64,000 nucleotides of DNA from Eriocheir sinensis. Taxonomy: Eukaryota; Arthropoda; Malacostraca; Decapoda; Varunidae. Where the stretch lies: contig NC_066516.1 in assembly GCF_024679095.1 (NCBI RefSeq), positions 21,442,535 to 21,506,534 of the forward strand. Reading direction: 5' to 3'. The notes below the pieces were generated by a model. That model made no database searches. It was not told where the DNA came from and saw only the letters and a program-made list of their open reading frames with translations. Below are positions 49,979 through 62,718 of the stretch, piece by piece; positions within the stretch are counted from its first letter, which is position 1, and each line of letters opens with the position of its first letter. The translations under genes were made by a program, and so were the position numbers.

Positions 49979-50247
49979 GGAAAGTTGGAAAGTTTCGTTT
50001 AGTCGGCGCAACATCTGTGGTCATATGCCGGAGAGAGACAGGAGGGGGAAGGAATCATAAGAGAAGGGAACAGACCCCAGGAGACGGGACACAACCCCCG
50101 ATTAATACCTGGTACCCATTCACTGCCGGGTGGAAAGGGGCGTAGGGCATCGGAAAAGCCGCCCAAATTCTTCCACTCCGCCCGGGAATCGAACTCGGGC
50201 TCTCTCGATTGTGAGCCGAGTGTGCTAACCATTGCACCACGAAGCCC
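49979..50247 (-). mobile_element. tRNA-derived SINE with 15-bp target duplication
   Basis: On the minus strand it starts with a tRNA-like head. Box A is TGGTGCAATGG (plus 50229-50239) and box B is GAGTTCGATTCCC (plus 50184-50196). A 5-bp anticodon stem CTCGG/TCGAG encloses a CAC loop (tRNA-Val-like). The acceptor arms do not pair, so it is not a tRNA gene. The body continues for ~190 bp and ends ...AAACTTTCCAACTTTCC. Flanks repeat CCCACCGGTGTTACA at 49964-49978 and 50248-50262, a perfect target-site duplication apart from ambiguity in the C run. Confidence 0.85.
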
Positions 50248-50262
50248 CCCACCGGTGTTACA

Positions 50263-51060
50263 AATACCTGCAGCAGACACCTCGAGCAGGGCGGTTTGCA
50301 GCAGATTCGATTTCGTAACGTAACAGGAATATTCTTTTAGTCATAGGCTTGAGTGTGTGAGCTAAACCAGTTAGTTACTCAAGGCATTACGACACTTGGG
50401 CTTAGCGGCAGCCAGAAGACCTATGGAAGAGAGTGAGGGGCGGGAAGGGGAGGTAAAGGAAGGGAGGTTCTCATCCTTTTATTTTTAACACAGTCGTCAC
50501 CCAACACCTGAAGTTTAAGTCGGTGCTCTATTTATAACTGAATGAGGTTTTGTTTTTTTGTTAGAGAGATGTACAAGAGTTTATAGTGTCCCTAAAATAT
50601 ATTACGTTTTGGGTCTGGGGTGCCTAAAGATCTTTTGAGTATTTGGTACCTGTCTAAATTTCAACATTACACCAGTTGGGAACAGAAGTGACAAAGACTT
50701 TACCTTGACTGTCTTGGCAAAAAGTGTCCTCATCAGGGTAGTGATAAGATGACTCGTCGATAACGCAGTGAAGCCCTGGACCCCTCGCTGAGGCACGGAC
50801 AAAGGGGATTACACGGCTACTTCGTCACTCCGTCTTCAGTTGTCCCTGGCTCAAGATTTGTAAATTTTTCGTATATAATAATAGATTTTTTTGGCTTAAG
50901 GACTTCACGAAAATTAAACTCAACCGCTACAAGGAGCGGATTATTTTTCAGTTTAATTACAAGCGCGAAATGGCGTTCCGACAAAAAAAAAAAAAAAAAC
51001 ATCTCCCTTGTACATTTATCATGCCGTTAATCTTAAATAAGCACATCACTAAACAGTAAG
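50263..51060. other. unique stretch between two SINEs
   Basis: No repeat period and no recognisable coding frame. It contains an A16 run at 50984-50999. Confidence 0.4.
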
Positions 51061-51336
51061 GTAAAGTTGGGGGCATACGCCACAGCTGCGCGTGGTCGCG
51101 GTTCTCATCTCCGTCCCGCTGACCGTGAACCTGTGGTGGGTGAGAAACAATTACCTGGGCACGCAGGGCGAATGGAACATCCGGATTACCACAGTTTACC
51201 TTCCCCAAGTTTCCCCAAGTAACAATTTATCGACCAACTCTAAAGATAGGATGAAAAGCTGAGTGGACTGCGCAATGACTGCCCAGCCTGAGATTCAAGC
51301 CCAGTCCGGCAGTGCTACCCACTTCACCACGGAGGT
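51061..51336 (-). mobile_element. second tRNA-derived SINE family
   Basis: The minus strand starts with CTCCGTGGTGAAGTGGGTAG (box A-like, plus 51314-51329). GGGCTTGAATCTC (box B-like, plus 51290-51302) follows with a shortened spacing that lacks a proper anticodon arm. The body runs through ACCTGTGGTGGG and CACGCGCAGCTGTG (both read on one strand or its complement) to a 3' end CCCCCAACTTTACC. A 3' fragment of the same family lies at 6925-6985. No clear target duplication is visible. Confidence 0.6.
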
Positions 51337-51686
51337 GTGAATAAGTAAATTTCCGCTGAGAAAAAATAATGGCTGTAAGGTGACTACGCATGGGCAAGGC
51401 GTAATGGAGACTACACAGTCCACCGACCTCGGGCGTGAGCAAGGATGACGGGCAGAGCTTCACATTCGTCACTCGGTGGAGCAATGACAGACGTGGGAGC
51501 GGGAATGACGCGGATACCCGGGCAGGTTCCAAGAAGTGCGGTCACGGGGCGTGGGCGACACCGGCTGCACCGTTTCCCGCAGCTCACGCCAAGGTCTTGC
51601 GGCGCGGGGGGCACGAAGCATCTGGATATCAGCTTCCATTTGAACAGTCACGGCGAGACGGCGGGACGGAGGCAAAGGGAAATACA

Positions 51687-51689
<3 letters not shown>

Positions 51690-51722
<33 letters not shown>

Positions 51723-51950
51723 GGGGAAGCACGGTTCTTGTCCGGAGGGAATCGTCCCGCGCCCGACATAGTGCGTGATGATAAACTAATGCGACGACTC
51801 ATGCGCTCCTCTCGTTCCCAGGTGCGTGCTTTCCAAGGTCGCTCTGATCGCCTCGAAACCTCAGCCTCAAGTAGGAAGAGTTTAGGAGGCCGAGGCAGGA
51901 GCAGGATAAGGAGAAGGAAGAGGAGGAGGAGGAGGAGGAGGAGGAGGATG
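51690..51950. repeat. (AC)n and (GGA)n
   Basis: AC at 51691-51720 and GGA at 51917-51950. Confidence 0.85.
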
Positions 51951-51999
51951 CAAGCTGCGGCAAAGGGCGTGTTATGTGTAGAGGAAGAGATGAAATTCT

Positions 52000-52322
<323 letters not shown>

Positions 52323-52339
52323 AACTACCATTCCTCTCA

Positions 52340-54170
52340 CCTTAACTACATTCTCTTTTCCAGGTAAATCAATCAACTTTTCGTGCTGACTCGGCCATCC
52401 TCTCGCAGCCAACACCGCCCTGGCCCCCCACCTGCATTGCATAACACCTGAGCTAACGAGACACGACACGCTATTATACCCCACACACCTACAGAATATA
52501 AAGTAATCATCACTATTCTTCTTTCCCCTCAAGGATTGTCAACTCCCTTTCCGTTCCTTTCTTCATCCACTTCCTCCTTGCATATTCTCCCCCCCCCCCC
52601 CAATCCTCGTTGTAATCTTCCTTGTCCTTTTTTTTCCTCCCTTCCCTGCTTACCCTCACCTCCGTCCTTCTTCTCTTCCCTGTCCTTGTTTTTCCAGTGT
52701 TAGCTATCCACTCCCCCTTTCCGTCCCTTTCTTCTTCCTCTTCCTCCTTGTACATTCCTCCCACCCTCTACCTCGTTCTCCTTCTCTGCCTTGTCCCTGT
52801 TTTCCCAGTCAGTAAATCATCTGTCCCCGTCTCTGTTTCTTTCTTCTACCCCTTCTTCCTTGCATTTTCTCTCCCTCTTCCTCTTCCACCCCTCTTCTCC
52901 TTCTCTTCATCGTTTTTCTTTTTTTTGCAATAAGAAAGCTTCAATTTATGTTTCTTTCTTCCTCCTCCTCCTACCTACATATTCTAAACCCCCTCGCCCA
53001 CCCTCGACCTCCTCTTCTTCTTCGTCCTTGTATTTCCAGTAAGTAAATCATCTCTCTACCCCCTTTCCGTTCCCTTCTTCCCCCTTCCTACTTACATATT
53101 CTTCTCCCTCCTCGCCCACCCTCGACCTCCTCCTCTTCTTCCTAGTTCTTGTTTTTCCAATAAGTAATTCATGTATTCCCCGTTGATTTCCTTTCTTCAT
53201 CAAATTCCTCCTTGCATAATCTCCTTCCCCCCCCCCCCCCATTCTTATTCCTCTTCCCCTCCTCGTTCTTGTTTTTTCTTTGTGAGTTTCAATTTATGTT
53301 TCTTTCTTCCCCACTTTTCTACTCATATATTCTGTTCCCCCTCCTTCTGCTCTTCTTCCTTGCTCCTGTTTTTTCCGATAAATGTTTCGATTAACGTTCC
53401 TTTCTATCCCCATTTTCTATCTGCACACTCTTCTCCTCCCGTCTCATTCGTTCCCTTCTTCTTCATCGTCCTTGTTTTAACAGTAAGTAAATCATTCATT
53501 CCCCTCTCCGTTCTTTTCTTCTTCCCTTTCCTCCTTGCATAATCTCCTTTGTTCTCTTCTTCGTTGTCGTTTCCATGTATGTTTCTTTCTTCCACCGTTT
53601 CCTACTTTTCTATCTCCCCCGTTCTTCTCCCCTTCCTCGTCCCCGTTTTCCCAATAAGTAAACCATTTATCCTCCCTTTCCGTTCCTTTCTACCCCTTTC
53701 TCCTTGCATACCCATTCTCCCTTATTACCCACCTCTTCCTCGTCCATGTTTTTTTTTTTTTTTCGACAAGTAAATAATGTACTCCCGTCTCCGTTCCCTT
53801 TTTTTCCTCCTGCATATTCTCCCTCCATCCTCCTCAATCGTTCTCCTCTTCTTCCTTTCTTCCTCCCTCTCCTACTAACATACTCACTATCCCCACTTCA
53901 TCTACCTTCGTTTTCCTCCTCTTCCTCGCACGTTTTTTTTCTTCTTTTTTCTAATAACTAAATCAACTATCCCCCTTTCCCTTGCATACTCACACTCCCA
54001 CCCTTCATCCCTACTCCTCCTCCTTGTCTCTCCTTTTCCAATAACTAAATCATGTACTCCCCTTCACGCTCCCTTCTTCTTCCCCTTCTTCCTTGCATAC
54101 TCTCCCCTGCCCACCCCCTCATTCCCCTCCTCTTCCTCGTCCTTGTTTTTCCAATAAGTACCAGGGTCGC
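52340..54170. repeat. pyrimidine satellite array
   Basis: About 13 degenerate copies of a ~110-140 bp monomer. CTTGTTTTTCCAATAAGTAA then ATCAT is followed by CCCCTTTCCGTTCCTTTCTT, TTCCTCCTTGCATA and CTCC. The AATAAGTAAATCA core is the only purine-containing part and marks 52809, 53041, 53163, 53483, 53655, 53770, 53957, 54045 and 54155. No gene. Confidence 0.75.
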
Positions 54171-54289
54171 TGAGGTGGGCGGGAGCTGCCACCACCCAGT
54201 ATTGCCACACAGGTGTTGGCCGTTACGTAACTTATTGTTTTATAGCGTTGGCAACAGTGATATCTCGGAAGCGACCTTGAAATGCCAGC

Positions 54290-54294
<5 letters not shown>

Positions 54295-54344
<50 letters not shown>
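54295..54344. repeat. (GT)n
   Basis: Pure GT; followed by pyrimidine DNA with a CTCCTCC base period to 54770. Confidence 0.9.
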
Positions 54345-54350
<6 letters not shown>

Positions 54351-55120
54351 CCTTGTTGTAATACCGGTACTTGCTTCATCAGTTTCTCCGAATCTTACAA
54401 GTCCTCCACCCATCATAAGCTTCACCCCTCCTTCCCTTTTTTTCTTCCTCCTCCTCCCCCTCTATTTCCTCTCCTTTATTGCACATCTAGCTCGGTTCCT
54501 CACTCTCCTCCTCCTCATCTACTCCCTCTACCTCTTTTTCCTCTTTGCAAATCTATCCCTTTTCCTCTTCCCCTCTTTCTCCTCCTCCTCCTCCTGCTCC
54601 TCCTCCTCTCCCCTCTATTTCCTCTCCTTTATTGTACATCTACTCTCCTCCTCCTTCTCTCTACCTTTTCTTCCTCTTTGTATATCTTTCCTCCTCTTCC
54701 CTTCTCTTCCCCCTTCTCCTTCACCCACGTCTTCCTTTCCTCATCCCTCATCTTCCCGCCGCGACTCAGGATCAGGAGGAGGTGGAATGAAGGATGAAGC
54801 TCAGGAAGCCTCTCAATGCATACCCTGATGTGTCGCCCGTGATGGAGGTGCCCAAGACGCCGATAGAGGGAGGGAGTGAACAAAGGTAGGATGGGAGGGA
54901 GGGAGGGAAGCTTCTGTTGAGTAATGGTATGATAAAGCAAGACAGTAGGTGGAAGGGATAAATAGACAGATGAGTGGACGGATAAGGAGAGGTAAGTGAC
55001 ACGTGGCGGATGGATGAGGATTGATGGGATGTGACTGATGAAAAAGGGCACGAGACGGGACATAATAATGGACCACAGAGGGAGGAGGATGGATGAAAGG
55101 GGCGAACTACTGCAGGAACG

Positions 55121-55530
55121 TAAGACTGAGATGGATGGAGGGAGGGAGGGAGCCGCTTCGAGGGTAAGACAAACAGTAGCATGTAGGTCTGATCAGGCTA
55201 TATTCTTACAACATTTTGGAGCCCAACCAACCTCACTAGGCTTTTCCAGGGGTAGTTTTATGACCCTATTGGTAGCATGACCCTTCTTCTGTACCATAAA
55301 CCTAAAAAAACACGCATTAGACTGAAATGGATGGGATGGAGGGAGGGTAAGACAAAGAGTAGCATGTAGGTCTGATCAGGTCATATTCTTAAAAAATTTC
55401 GGCGCCCAACCTCACTAGGGTTTCGTCGGAGTTTTGGGTATTTCCAGGGGTAGTTTTATGACCCTAGTGGTAGCATGACCCTTCTTCTGCACCATGAACC
55501 TAAAAGAAACACGCATTAGAACCCGATTGA
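55121..55530. repeat. tandem ~197-bp duplication of an interspersed repeat
   Basis: Two copies (from 55121 and 55317) share ACTGARATGGATGG, AGTAGCATGTAGGTCTGATC, CCAGGGGTAGTTTTATGACC and GGTAGCATGACCCTTCTTCT. The second has an extra 20 bp (GTTTCGTCGGAGTTTTGGGT). A distant relative (TTTTGTGACCCTATTGATGG) lies at 60340-60500. Confidence 0.8.
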
Positions 55531-57600
55531 TTTTCTTTATAGGCTTTGAAAATAGTAGATACGCGAGGCGAAAGAGTCTGACAAGATGGGACTGAGTGTC
55601 TTTATGAGGATGGAGAAGGTGGGAGAGAGCTGCAGGTTGACGAATGACTTTGCGATGTTAAAATGAGAGTGACACAAGAATGAAGGTGAGTGAAGAGTGA
55701 AGGATGTTGTTGTTCTCTACACACACACACACCCATCTCCTCAAGGTCAGAGAGGAAGGGGGGAGGGAGGGAGAGGGACAGGAAGAGTCACAAACATGAG
55801 GGGGAGAGGGGACAGGGATGACGGAGAGGACAGGCCGAGGTAGAGGTGAAGTGGAGGTCAGCAGGCGGAGATGGATAAAAGATAAAAACATTGAGCCTCA
55901 CGAAAAGAATGAAAGAAAAAATATACAACCATAAATTAAAAAGAGGAAAAAGGTAAAGAGTTGATGTTCGTGAAGAGTGGATATGAAGCGTAGGAAGGGA
56001 GTGTCTAGGAAACGACAAAAATAACATGAAGAATGACAAGAGGAAACAAGCAAAGTGGAAAAAAGGAAGGGAGGGACGGAATCTGCATGCAGGAAGACGG
56101 GGCCGCGGGAGAGGGAAGTAAAGAAGCCGAGGGACAAGGGAGGAGGTGACCTTGCCGAGCTATACATAACCTTAAAAGGACCTTTGTACCTGTTGATACA
56201 ATACATGCAGGTGACACGAGGCCCGGGTGTCACGTGATGCCGGGCGCTGCGTACCCGGCGGGGCATGAAGGGGCTTACCGGCGCATCAGGGGATTGGGCG
56301 GTGACGGAAACTCTCCGATAATGTTAAACAGCAGGAGCGGCATTCTAGGAAGGGCGCGTTCGTCACTGATAAGCCGGTGCCACCTGAGTCGCGTCAGGTC
56401 CGCGGCTAAGCGACGGCCGGCCGCTATCATGTCCTCGCCTAATGGCTGGCCCGGCCTTGGCTCTGTGTCCCGGGTCTGCCGTGGAAGGACCCGCGCGACG
56501 CAAAGTTTTAGTGTGCACGATGTTTTCTTTCCTTATTTCTTTCAAGCGCTGTTGTAAATTGTGTTAACGCTGTCTGGCCACGAAGGCCGCGCTTGTCGGG
56601 TCCCGCAGAGATTTTCTTGTCCTGTTTGAGGGTGTTTTATTTTTTATGAACTTCTTTCTCTCTTCTCCATACATTACATAATTACTTGAACACATTTAGT
56701 CTCCTTAGCAAGTCGTCGTACTCTCAGTTCCACACAGACAGACAGTAATGTGTGTGCTGAGTGCCTCGTCCTGGCTTTCCTCCCGCCAGACTTCCTCCCG
56801 CCGCCGCTCCCTCGCCCCGGTGGAGGACATGATCACAGCCCAAGGCCCTTCCAGCCGCCGGCTAGGGAGGCTCGGGAGCGCCCGCGCCTTCCTCGCCCCG
56901 CCCACAGGCAACCTTCGGCACCAAGCAGCACGGCGAACACGTACGACACACATACCTTCCTCCGCTCCGTCAGGCGGCGTGTTCAGGAAGGACAACGTGC
57001 GAGTTGTAAATAATGCAGCGGATGAATAATTGAAGGGAGCGTTATGAGCGCCGCTTCCCGGGCGCCGCGGTGACGTAACGCAGCACGACAAGTTTTTGTG
57101 CCTCGGTGACCACTTGCTGGCCTCCTGGGGGTCAGATTACACGTCGCCGAGCAAGGTTTTTAATATTTCCAAGGAGATAGTTAAAGTTCCTCCGCCTCCC
57201 TCCCCGTCCCCTCCCGTTCCGTTACCTGTACTTCGTCCCTGTCGCGGCCCGGGCCGCCGCGCCCTGCCTGCCTGTGACTCAACATCGTGATTCGCCGCTT
57301 AACCTTGGCGGCATCGAGCGGGCCGGTTCCGAGGAGGGCTGACAAAGAACAAGTGGCGGCGGCAAGGCTGCTCCCGTGTTACCCTCGCCTGTGACGGCCA
57401 TGCACTGCTCGCTGCGGCTTTCATCATCATCTCGCAACTCGTTGTTGACATTCACTGTTAAACTAGCCACGGGAGTTGTTGTTGGCACCTTCTGAAAACC
57501 TTGACTCTTGCTAGGGCCTTCCCCTGCATCACAAATCACGAAGTGGGTTAGGAGAGGCCAGGGCTGGCAGGAGCCATGGCCAGCAGGTAGATAAACAAAC
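55531..57600. other. low-repeat, partly GC-rich stretch
   Basis: 55531-56200 is purine-rich single-copy DNA. 56210-57480 is GC- and CpG-rich with short open frames on both strands, which could be a promoter or CpG-rich exon neighbourhood. I could not define an exon with convincing borders. Confidence 0.35.
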
Positions 57601-58294
57601 TCTATGCATCCGCGTGAGGAAGCTCTCCTGCCTCACCTAACTGACCCAGGATTCGCACAATTGGTGCAAAAAAATGGTCCAGAAGGAGAGGGACAAAAAG
57701 TTGACTCTCGCCGCACTTCCTGCTTGAGCGACAACAGCTCCTCTTTACTTCCTGTGTTGATGACTCGCCGCGCCGCGCATTCCTACTCGCCTTGTCCGCG
57801 CCGCGGCTGGCTCGGCGCTGTCCACCTATTTATCATATTTATGTCAACGCGCACAATATACTCACAGAAATTAATCGTCAGCTGGATCATCTGTGTTACT
57901 ATCTTCAGATATACTACATAAGGGTAGAGAATGAAAATTATAAAATAAGACTTCATGTCATGTGAGCTGCCCAATGAAGGAGTGATCCCACACTACAGAT
58001 AGGCAAACCGAGACGACAGCGGGCACGGTCACTCCTACGGAAGGCAGGTCTGGGTTTTCCCTGAAGGGGCACCACGGTGGGAAAACTCCTGTGGGACACT
58101 CCGCATGGGGGCCAGGGGTGCGGACTTCCTGTAGAGCAATGGAAATAACAATTATGAAATCATGAGAACTACAAATGAAAATATTACATTATATGAAATA
58201 CAGATTATAGTAGCGTATATATTTGAACATGCGGAGGTGAATATTATGAAATGTGGATACGGGCGGTGAGGTGACTCAGGGCAGAGGTAGGAAG

Positions 58295-58495
58295 CAGCGG
58301 TGTCAAATTATCGTACTCAAAGCATCGCATTTATCAGTTCCTGGGCCTGAAACTTTCCTACCCACACAGATAACGAAATTCCAGTTGAAGTTATCGTTAA
58401 AATCATTACTTATTGGTGTCTTTGCGATAGCTGTGAGTCAGAAACAGGAAAATACGATGTGCTGTGTGGCTGAGTACGATAATTTGGTAACGCTG
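58295..58495. mobile_element. hAT-type MITE, copy 3
   Basis: 201 bp. It begins CAGCGGTGTCAAATTATCGT and ends GAGTACGATAATTTGGTAAC then GCTG. It is flanked by a perfect 8-bp duplication, GTAGGAAG, at 58287-58294 and 58496-58503. It lies about 20 bp beyond the stop of a candidate minus-strand terminal exon (58515-58649), so it would sit in that gene's 3' region. Confidence 0.85.
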
Positions 58496-58514
58496 GTAGG
58501 AAGTCTCTCGCCTC

Positions 58515-58649
58515 CTACAGCTCTTTGAGGACCCCCGCCAGGACCAGCACGACGCCGATGACAGCAATGAGGCACCAGACGCACACAATCACGCCGATGA
58601 CAGTGATGGCTGCCACTATGACGATGACTAAACGAGCCCGCCAAGCAAG
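58515..58649 (-). CDS. candidate terminal exon with membrane segment
   Basis: On the minus strand an open frame ends at TAG (58515-58517). It encodes VIVIVAAITVIGVIVCVWCL followed by IAVIGVVLVLAGVLKEL, one long or two short hydrophobic helices with a short charged tail. The codons are strongly C/G-ending (GTC, ATC, CTG, GCC), unlike the AT-rich surroundings. The upstream border is unclear: an in-frame TGA lies at 58650-58652, and TTTAG within the first codons could be an acceptor. An internal GATGACAG duplication means part of the hydrophobicity is repeat-derived. Confidence 0.3.
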   Translation of the reverse strand, partial: LAWRARLVIVIVAAITVIGVIVCVWCLIAVIGVVLVLAGVLKEL

Positions 58650-58718
58650 TCACCTTCTTCCCCTGCAATCATCGGAGTCTCCAGGGACGTGCTGGGGAGT
58701 GGCCGCAGGGAGATGTTT

Positions 58719-58722
<4 letters not shown>

Positions 58723-58784
<62 letters not shown>
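58723..58784. repeat. (GT)n
   Basis: Pure GT next to the 30-bp minisatellite. Confidence 0.95.
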
Positions 58785-58786
<2 letters not shown>

Positions 58787-58800
58787 TTTTTGTTCTTGCT

Positions 58801-59773
58801 TTTTGTATCCACGAGTTCTGAATCACACTTTTTTTGTATCCACGAGTTCTGAATCACACTTTTTTTGTATCCACGAGTTCTGAATCACACTTTTTTGTAT
58901 CCACGAGTTCTGAATCACACTTTTTTGTATCCACGAGTTCTGAATCACACTTTTTTTTTGTATCCACGAGTTCTGAATCACACTTTTTTGTATCCACGAG
59001 TTCTGAATCACACTTTTTTGTATCCACGAGTTCTGAATCACACTTTTTGTATCCACGAGTTCTGAATCACACTTTTTTGTATCCACGAGTTCTGAATCAC
59101 ACTTTTTTGTATCCACGAGTTCTGAATCACACTTTTTTGTATCCACGAGTTCTGAATCACACTTTTTTGTATCCACGAGTTCTGAATCACACTTTTTTTG
59201 TATCCACGAGTTCTGAATCACACTTTTTTTGTATCCACGAGTTCTGAATCACACTTTTTTTGTATCCACGAGTTCTGAATCACACTTTTTTTGTATCCAC
59301 GAGTTCTGAATCACATTTTTTTTGCATCCACGAGTTCTGAATCACATTTTTTTTGTATCCACGAGTTCTGAATCACACTTTTTTGTATCCACGAGTTCTG
59401 AATCACACTTTTTTGTATCCACGAGTTCTGAATCACACTTTTTTGTATCCACGAGTTCTGAATCACATTTTTTTTGTATCCACGAGTTCTGAATCACACT
59501 TTTTTGTATCCACGAGTTCTGAATCACACTTTTTTGTATCCACGAGTTCTGAATCACACTTTTTTGTATCCACGAGTTCTGAATCACATTTTTTTTGTAT
59601 CCACGAGTTCTGAATCACATTTTTTTTGTATCCACGAGTTCTGAATCACATTTTTTTTGTATCCACGAGTTCTGAATCACACTTTTTTGTATCCACGAGT
59701 TCTGAATCACATTTTTTTTGTATCCACGAGTTCTGAATCACACTTTTTTGTATCCACGAGTTCTGAATCACAC
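58801..59773. repeat. 32-copy minisatellite, ~30-bp unit
   Basis: The unit is a 5-9 nt T run plus GTATCCACGAGTTCTGAATC plus ACA(C). I count 32 copies of the core. Units vary almost only in T-run length and in ACAC versus ACAT at the joint, with one GCATCC variant. Because many units are 30 bp, long frames stay open on both strands (VSTSSESHFF and IQNSWIQKSV units). These are artefacts of periodicity. It directly follows a GT tract at 58723-58784. Confidence 0.95.
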
Positions 59774-59775
59774 GT

Positions 59776-60998
59776 TTGTCGCCGCTATTCCATTCTTTCC
59801 TTCCGTCGATCCTGAGTTTACTGTTTTAAATTTCTTCGTCAAACCAGCTTTTTGTATTTTACTGAAACTTGTGTAACGTAATTTTTGTGGTCCATAAACT
59901 AACTAACTGGATAACTTTTTTTTATCCCGCTCAGCTCCTATCGCTCCTTCTGCTCCACCCACCTTCATACATTCCTGGTCCCAGCATCCTTCATCTTCCG
60001 CAGTCCAACCTCACCCCAGACTTGCCCTTTCACCCTCCCTGCACCTCACCTGTAGTCCCGTATAGCTGTGTGTGTCGTACCAGCTCAAACTCGTTCTTGC
60101 CACTTTTTTTTAACCACTCGATTCGGACTTCACCTTCATCTTCCGCATTTTGGCGTCATCTCCGACCTTTACACCTTGGCACCTTTCCTGCATCACACCT
60201 TTCCCTTTTCTCACGTGTACCTGTGTCTCCTCATCATAACGTCGCTTCCACTATACTTTTTCTTAACACTCAGCATTATTACCTGCATTCAAGTCTAGGA
60301 AAAACATCATAGCCTTCAACGTACCGGCGTCTCCGTTCGCCTGTTTAAAAACCCTCTCGCTTTAATTACTGGAATTTTCATGGACTCTTTTGTGACCCTA
60401 TTGATGGCCTTACACGACCGCTACGCCATGACATAGAAAATCACCCATGGAAACCCAGTTAATTCTCCCTGTGGCCTTGGGAAGTATAAATTAAGGGATC
60501 TCGGTACGTTTAATGATATGGACCTAAGCACCGTGAACAAACAAAAATACAATGTCCTCTGTACTCATTTCCTTTTTATGAGTGAATTCAACCTTTCGTC
60601 GAGGCCGTAATCTGTTCCGCGTACCTGTTTAATCATGGCGAGAGAGATGAGCGAGGGGAAAGGATGACAGCGAAAGGAAAAGCAATCAGGAAGTAGGATA
60701 TGAAGGTGAGATGAGAGTTATAGGGGGGGGCGAGGAGGGGGGGGGGGTTAAGTCGCAAATGTAAACGACCTTGGGGAATTATTGGTCAATCCTGTCTACC
60801 TTGCCGCCTGGTCTGCCCCTTCCCACGCCTCCCCCTTAAAAGACTAACACGCACGTACACAAATATAAGCCTCCCACACCTCGCCCCGCCTCGCTCAGCC
60901 TCGCCTCACGCACCCACACGCGGCAGGCGGCGGAGCAGAGGGTCACGGCACTCGAGGCAGTTCTTGGGCCCGTTTTCCCTGATACTTCCGGCTCTTGG
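59776..60998. other. unique stretch, no gene recognised
   Basis: Single-copy DNA between the 30-bp minisatellite and the GT satellite. It contains a diverged relative of the 55.1-kb repeat (60340-60500) and a G-rich run at 60724-60750. Confidence 0.4.
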
Positions 60999-61148
60999 AA
61001 CAAATATTTTCAAAGGCCGCAGAGGAGACTAATCAGGTTCTCTTGTGCGGTTTTCACATTCACGGCACAGAAGCCTTGTCAAATTATCACGAGGTTCATA
61101 AAGCTATACCCATGGAAATGCCCACAACCTCTACTGAAGCCTTTTATA

Positions 61149-61150
<2 letters not shown>

Positions 61151-61237
<87 letters not shown>
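61151..61237. repeat. (GT)n
   Basis: Pure GT in the first satellite monomer, then AGTATGTGTGTAG. Confidence 0.95.
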
Positions 61238-61239
<2 letters not shown>

Positions 61240-61326
61240 TATGTGTGTAGATCCTGAAATGTTTGAGAATATGAGCAACAGCTATACCCATGGAAATGCC
61301 CACAACCTCTACTGAAGCCTTTTATA

Positions 61327-62066
<740 letters not shown>

Positions 62067-62555
62067 TGAAATGTTTGAGAATATGAGCCACAGCAATACC
62101 CATGGAAATGCCCACAACCTCTACGAAAGCCTTATAAAATTTGGGTTACACGTTTAGGCCCTGGAGTGTTTGGGAATATGTGTCTTTCTGGTCTGGCGAC
62201 AAATATTTTCATAGGCCGCAGAGAAGATTAATCGGATTCTCATGAGCGTTTTTCACATTCAGGGTACAGAAGCCTGGTCAAACTATCACGAGGCTCCTAA
62301 AACTACTCATGGAAATGCCCACAACCTCTATACGAATGCCTTGTAAAATGTGGGTTTGTAGCCCCTGAATGTATGATAATTAATATGGGTCTATTTGGTC
62401 TGGCAACAACAAATATTTTTCATAGGCCAGAGGAGATTAATCGGGCTTTCTTGTGCGTTTTTTACATTCACGGCAAAGAAGCCTTGTCAAACTATCACGA
62501 GGCTCCTAAAACTACTCATGAAAATGCCCACAACCTCTATTAAAGCTTTTTATAA

Positions 62556-62718
<163 letters not shown>

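Noticed and set aside
50184..50247. tRNA-Val (CAC) gene
   Set aside because: Boxes A and B and the anticodon stem are present but the acceptor arms do not pair and a SINE body with target duplications follows.
54198..54262. Tiny hAT-like element (CAGTATTGCC ... GGCAACAGTG)
   Set aside because: Ends are only partly inverted and the flanks show no 8-bp duplication.
58823..59613. 10-residue periodic protein (VSTSSESHFF or IQNSWIQKSV)
   Set aside because: Open on both strands because the unit is ~30 bp; the T-run length changes break the frame repeatedly.
58801..59773. CRISPR-like array
   Set aside because: The ~20-bp repeats are separated by only a T-run and a few bases, not by unique spacers, in a eukaryotic satellite context.
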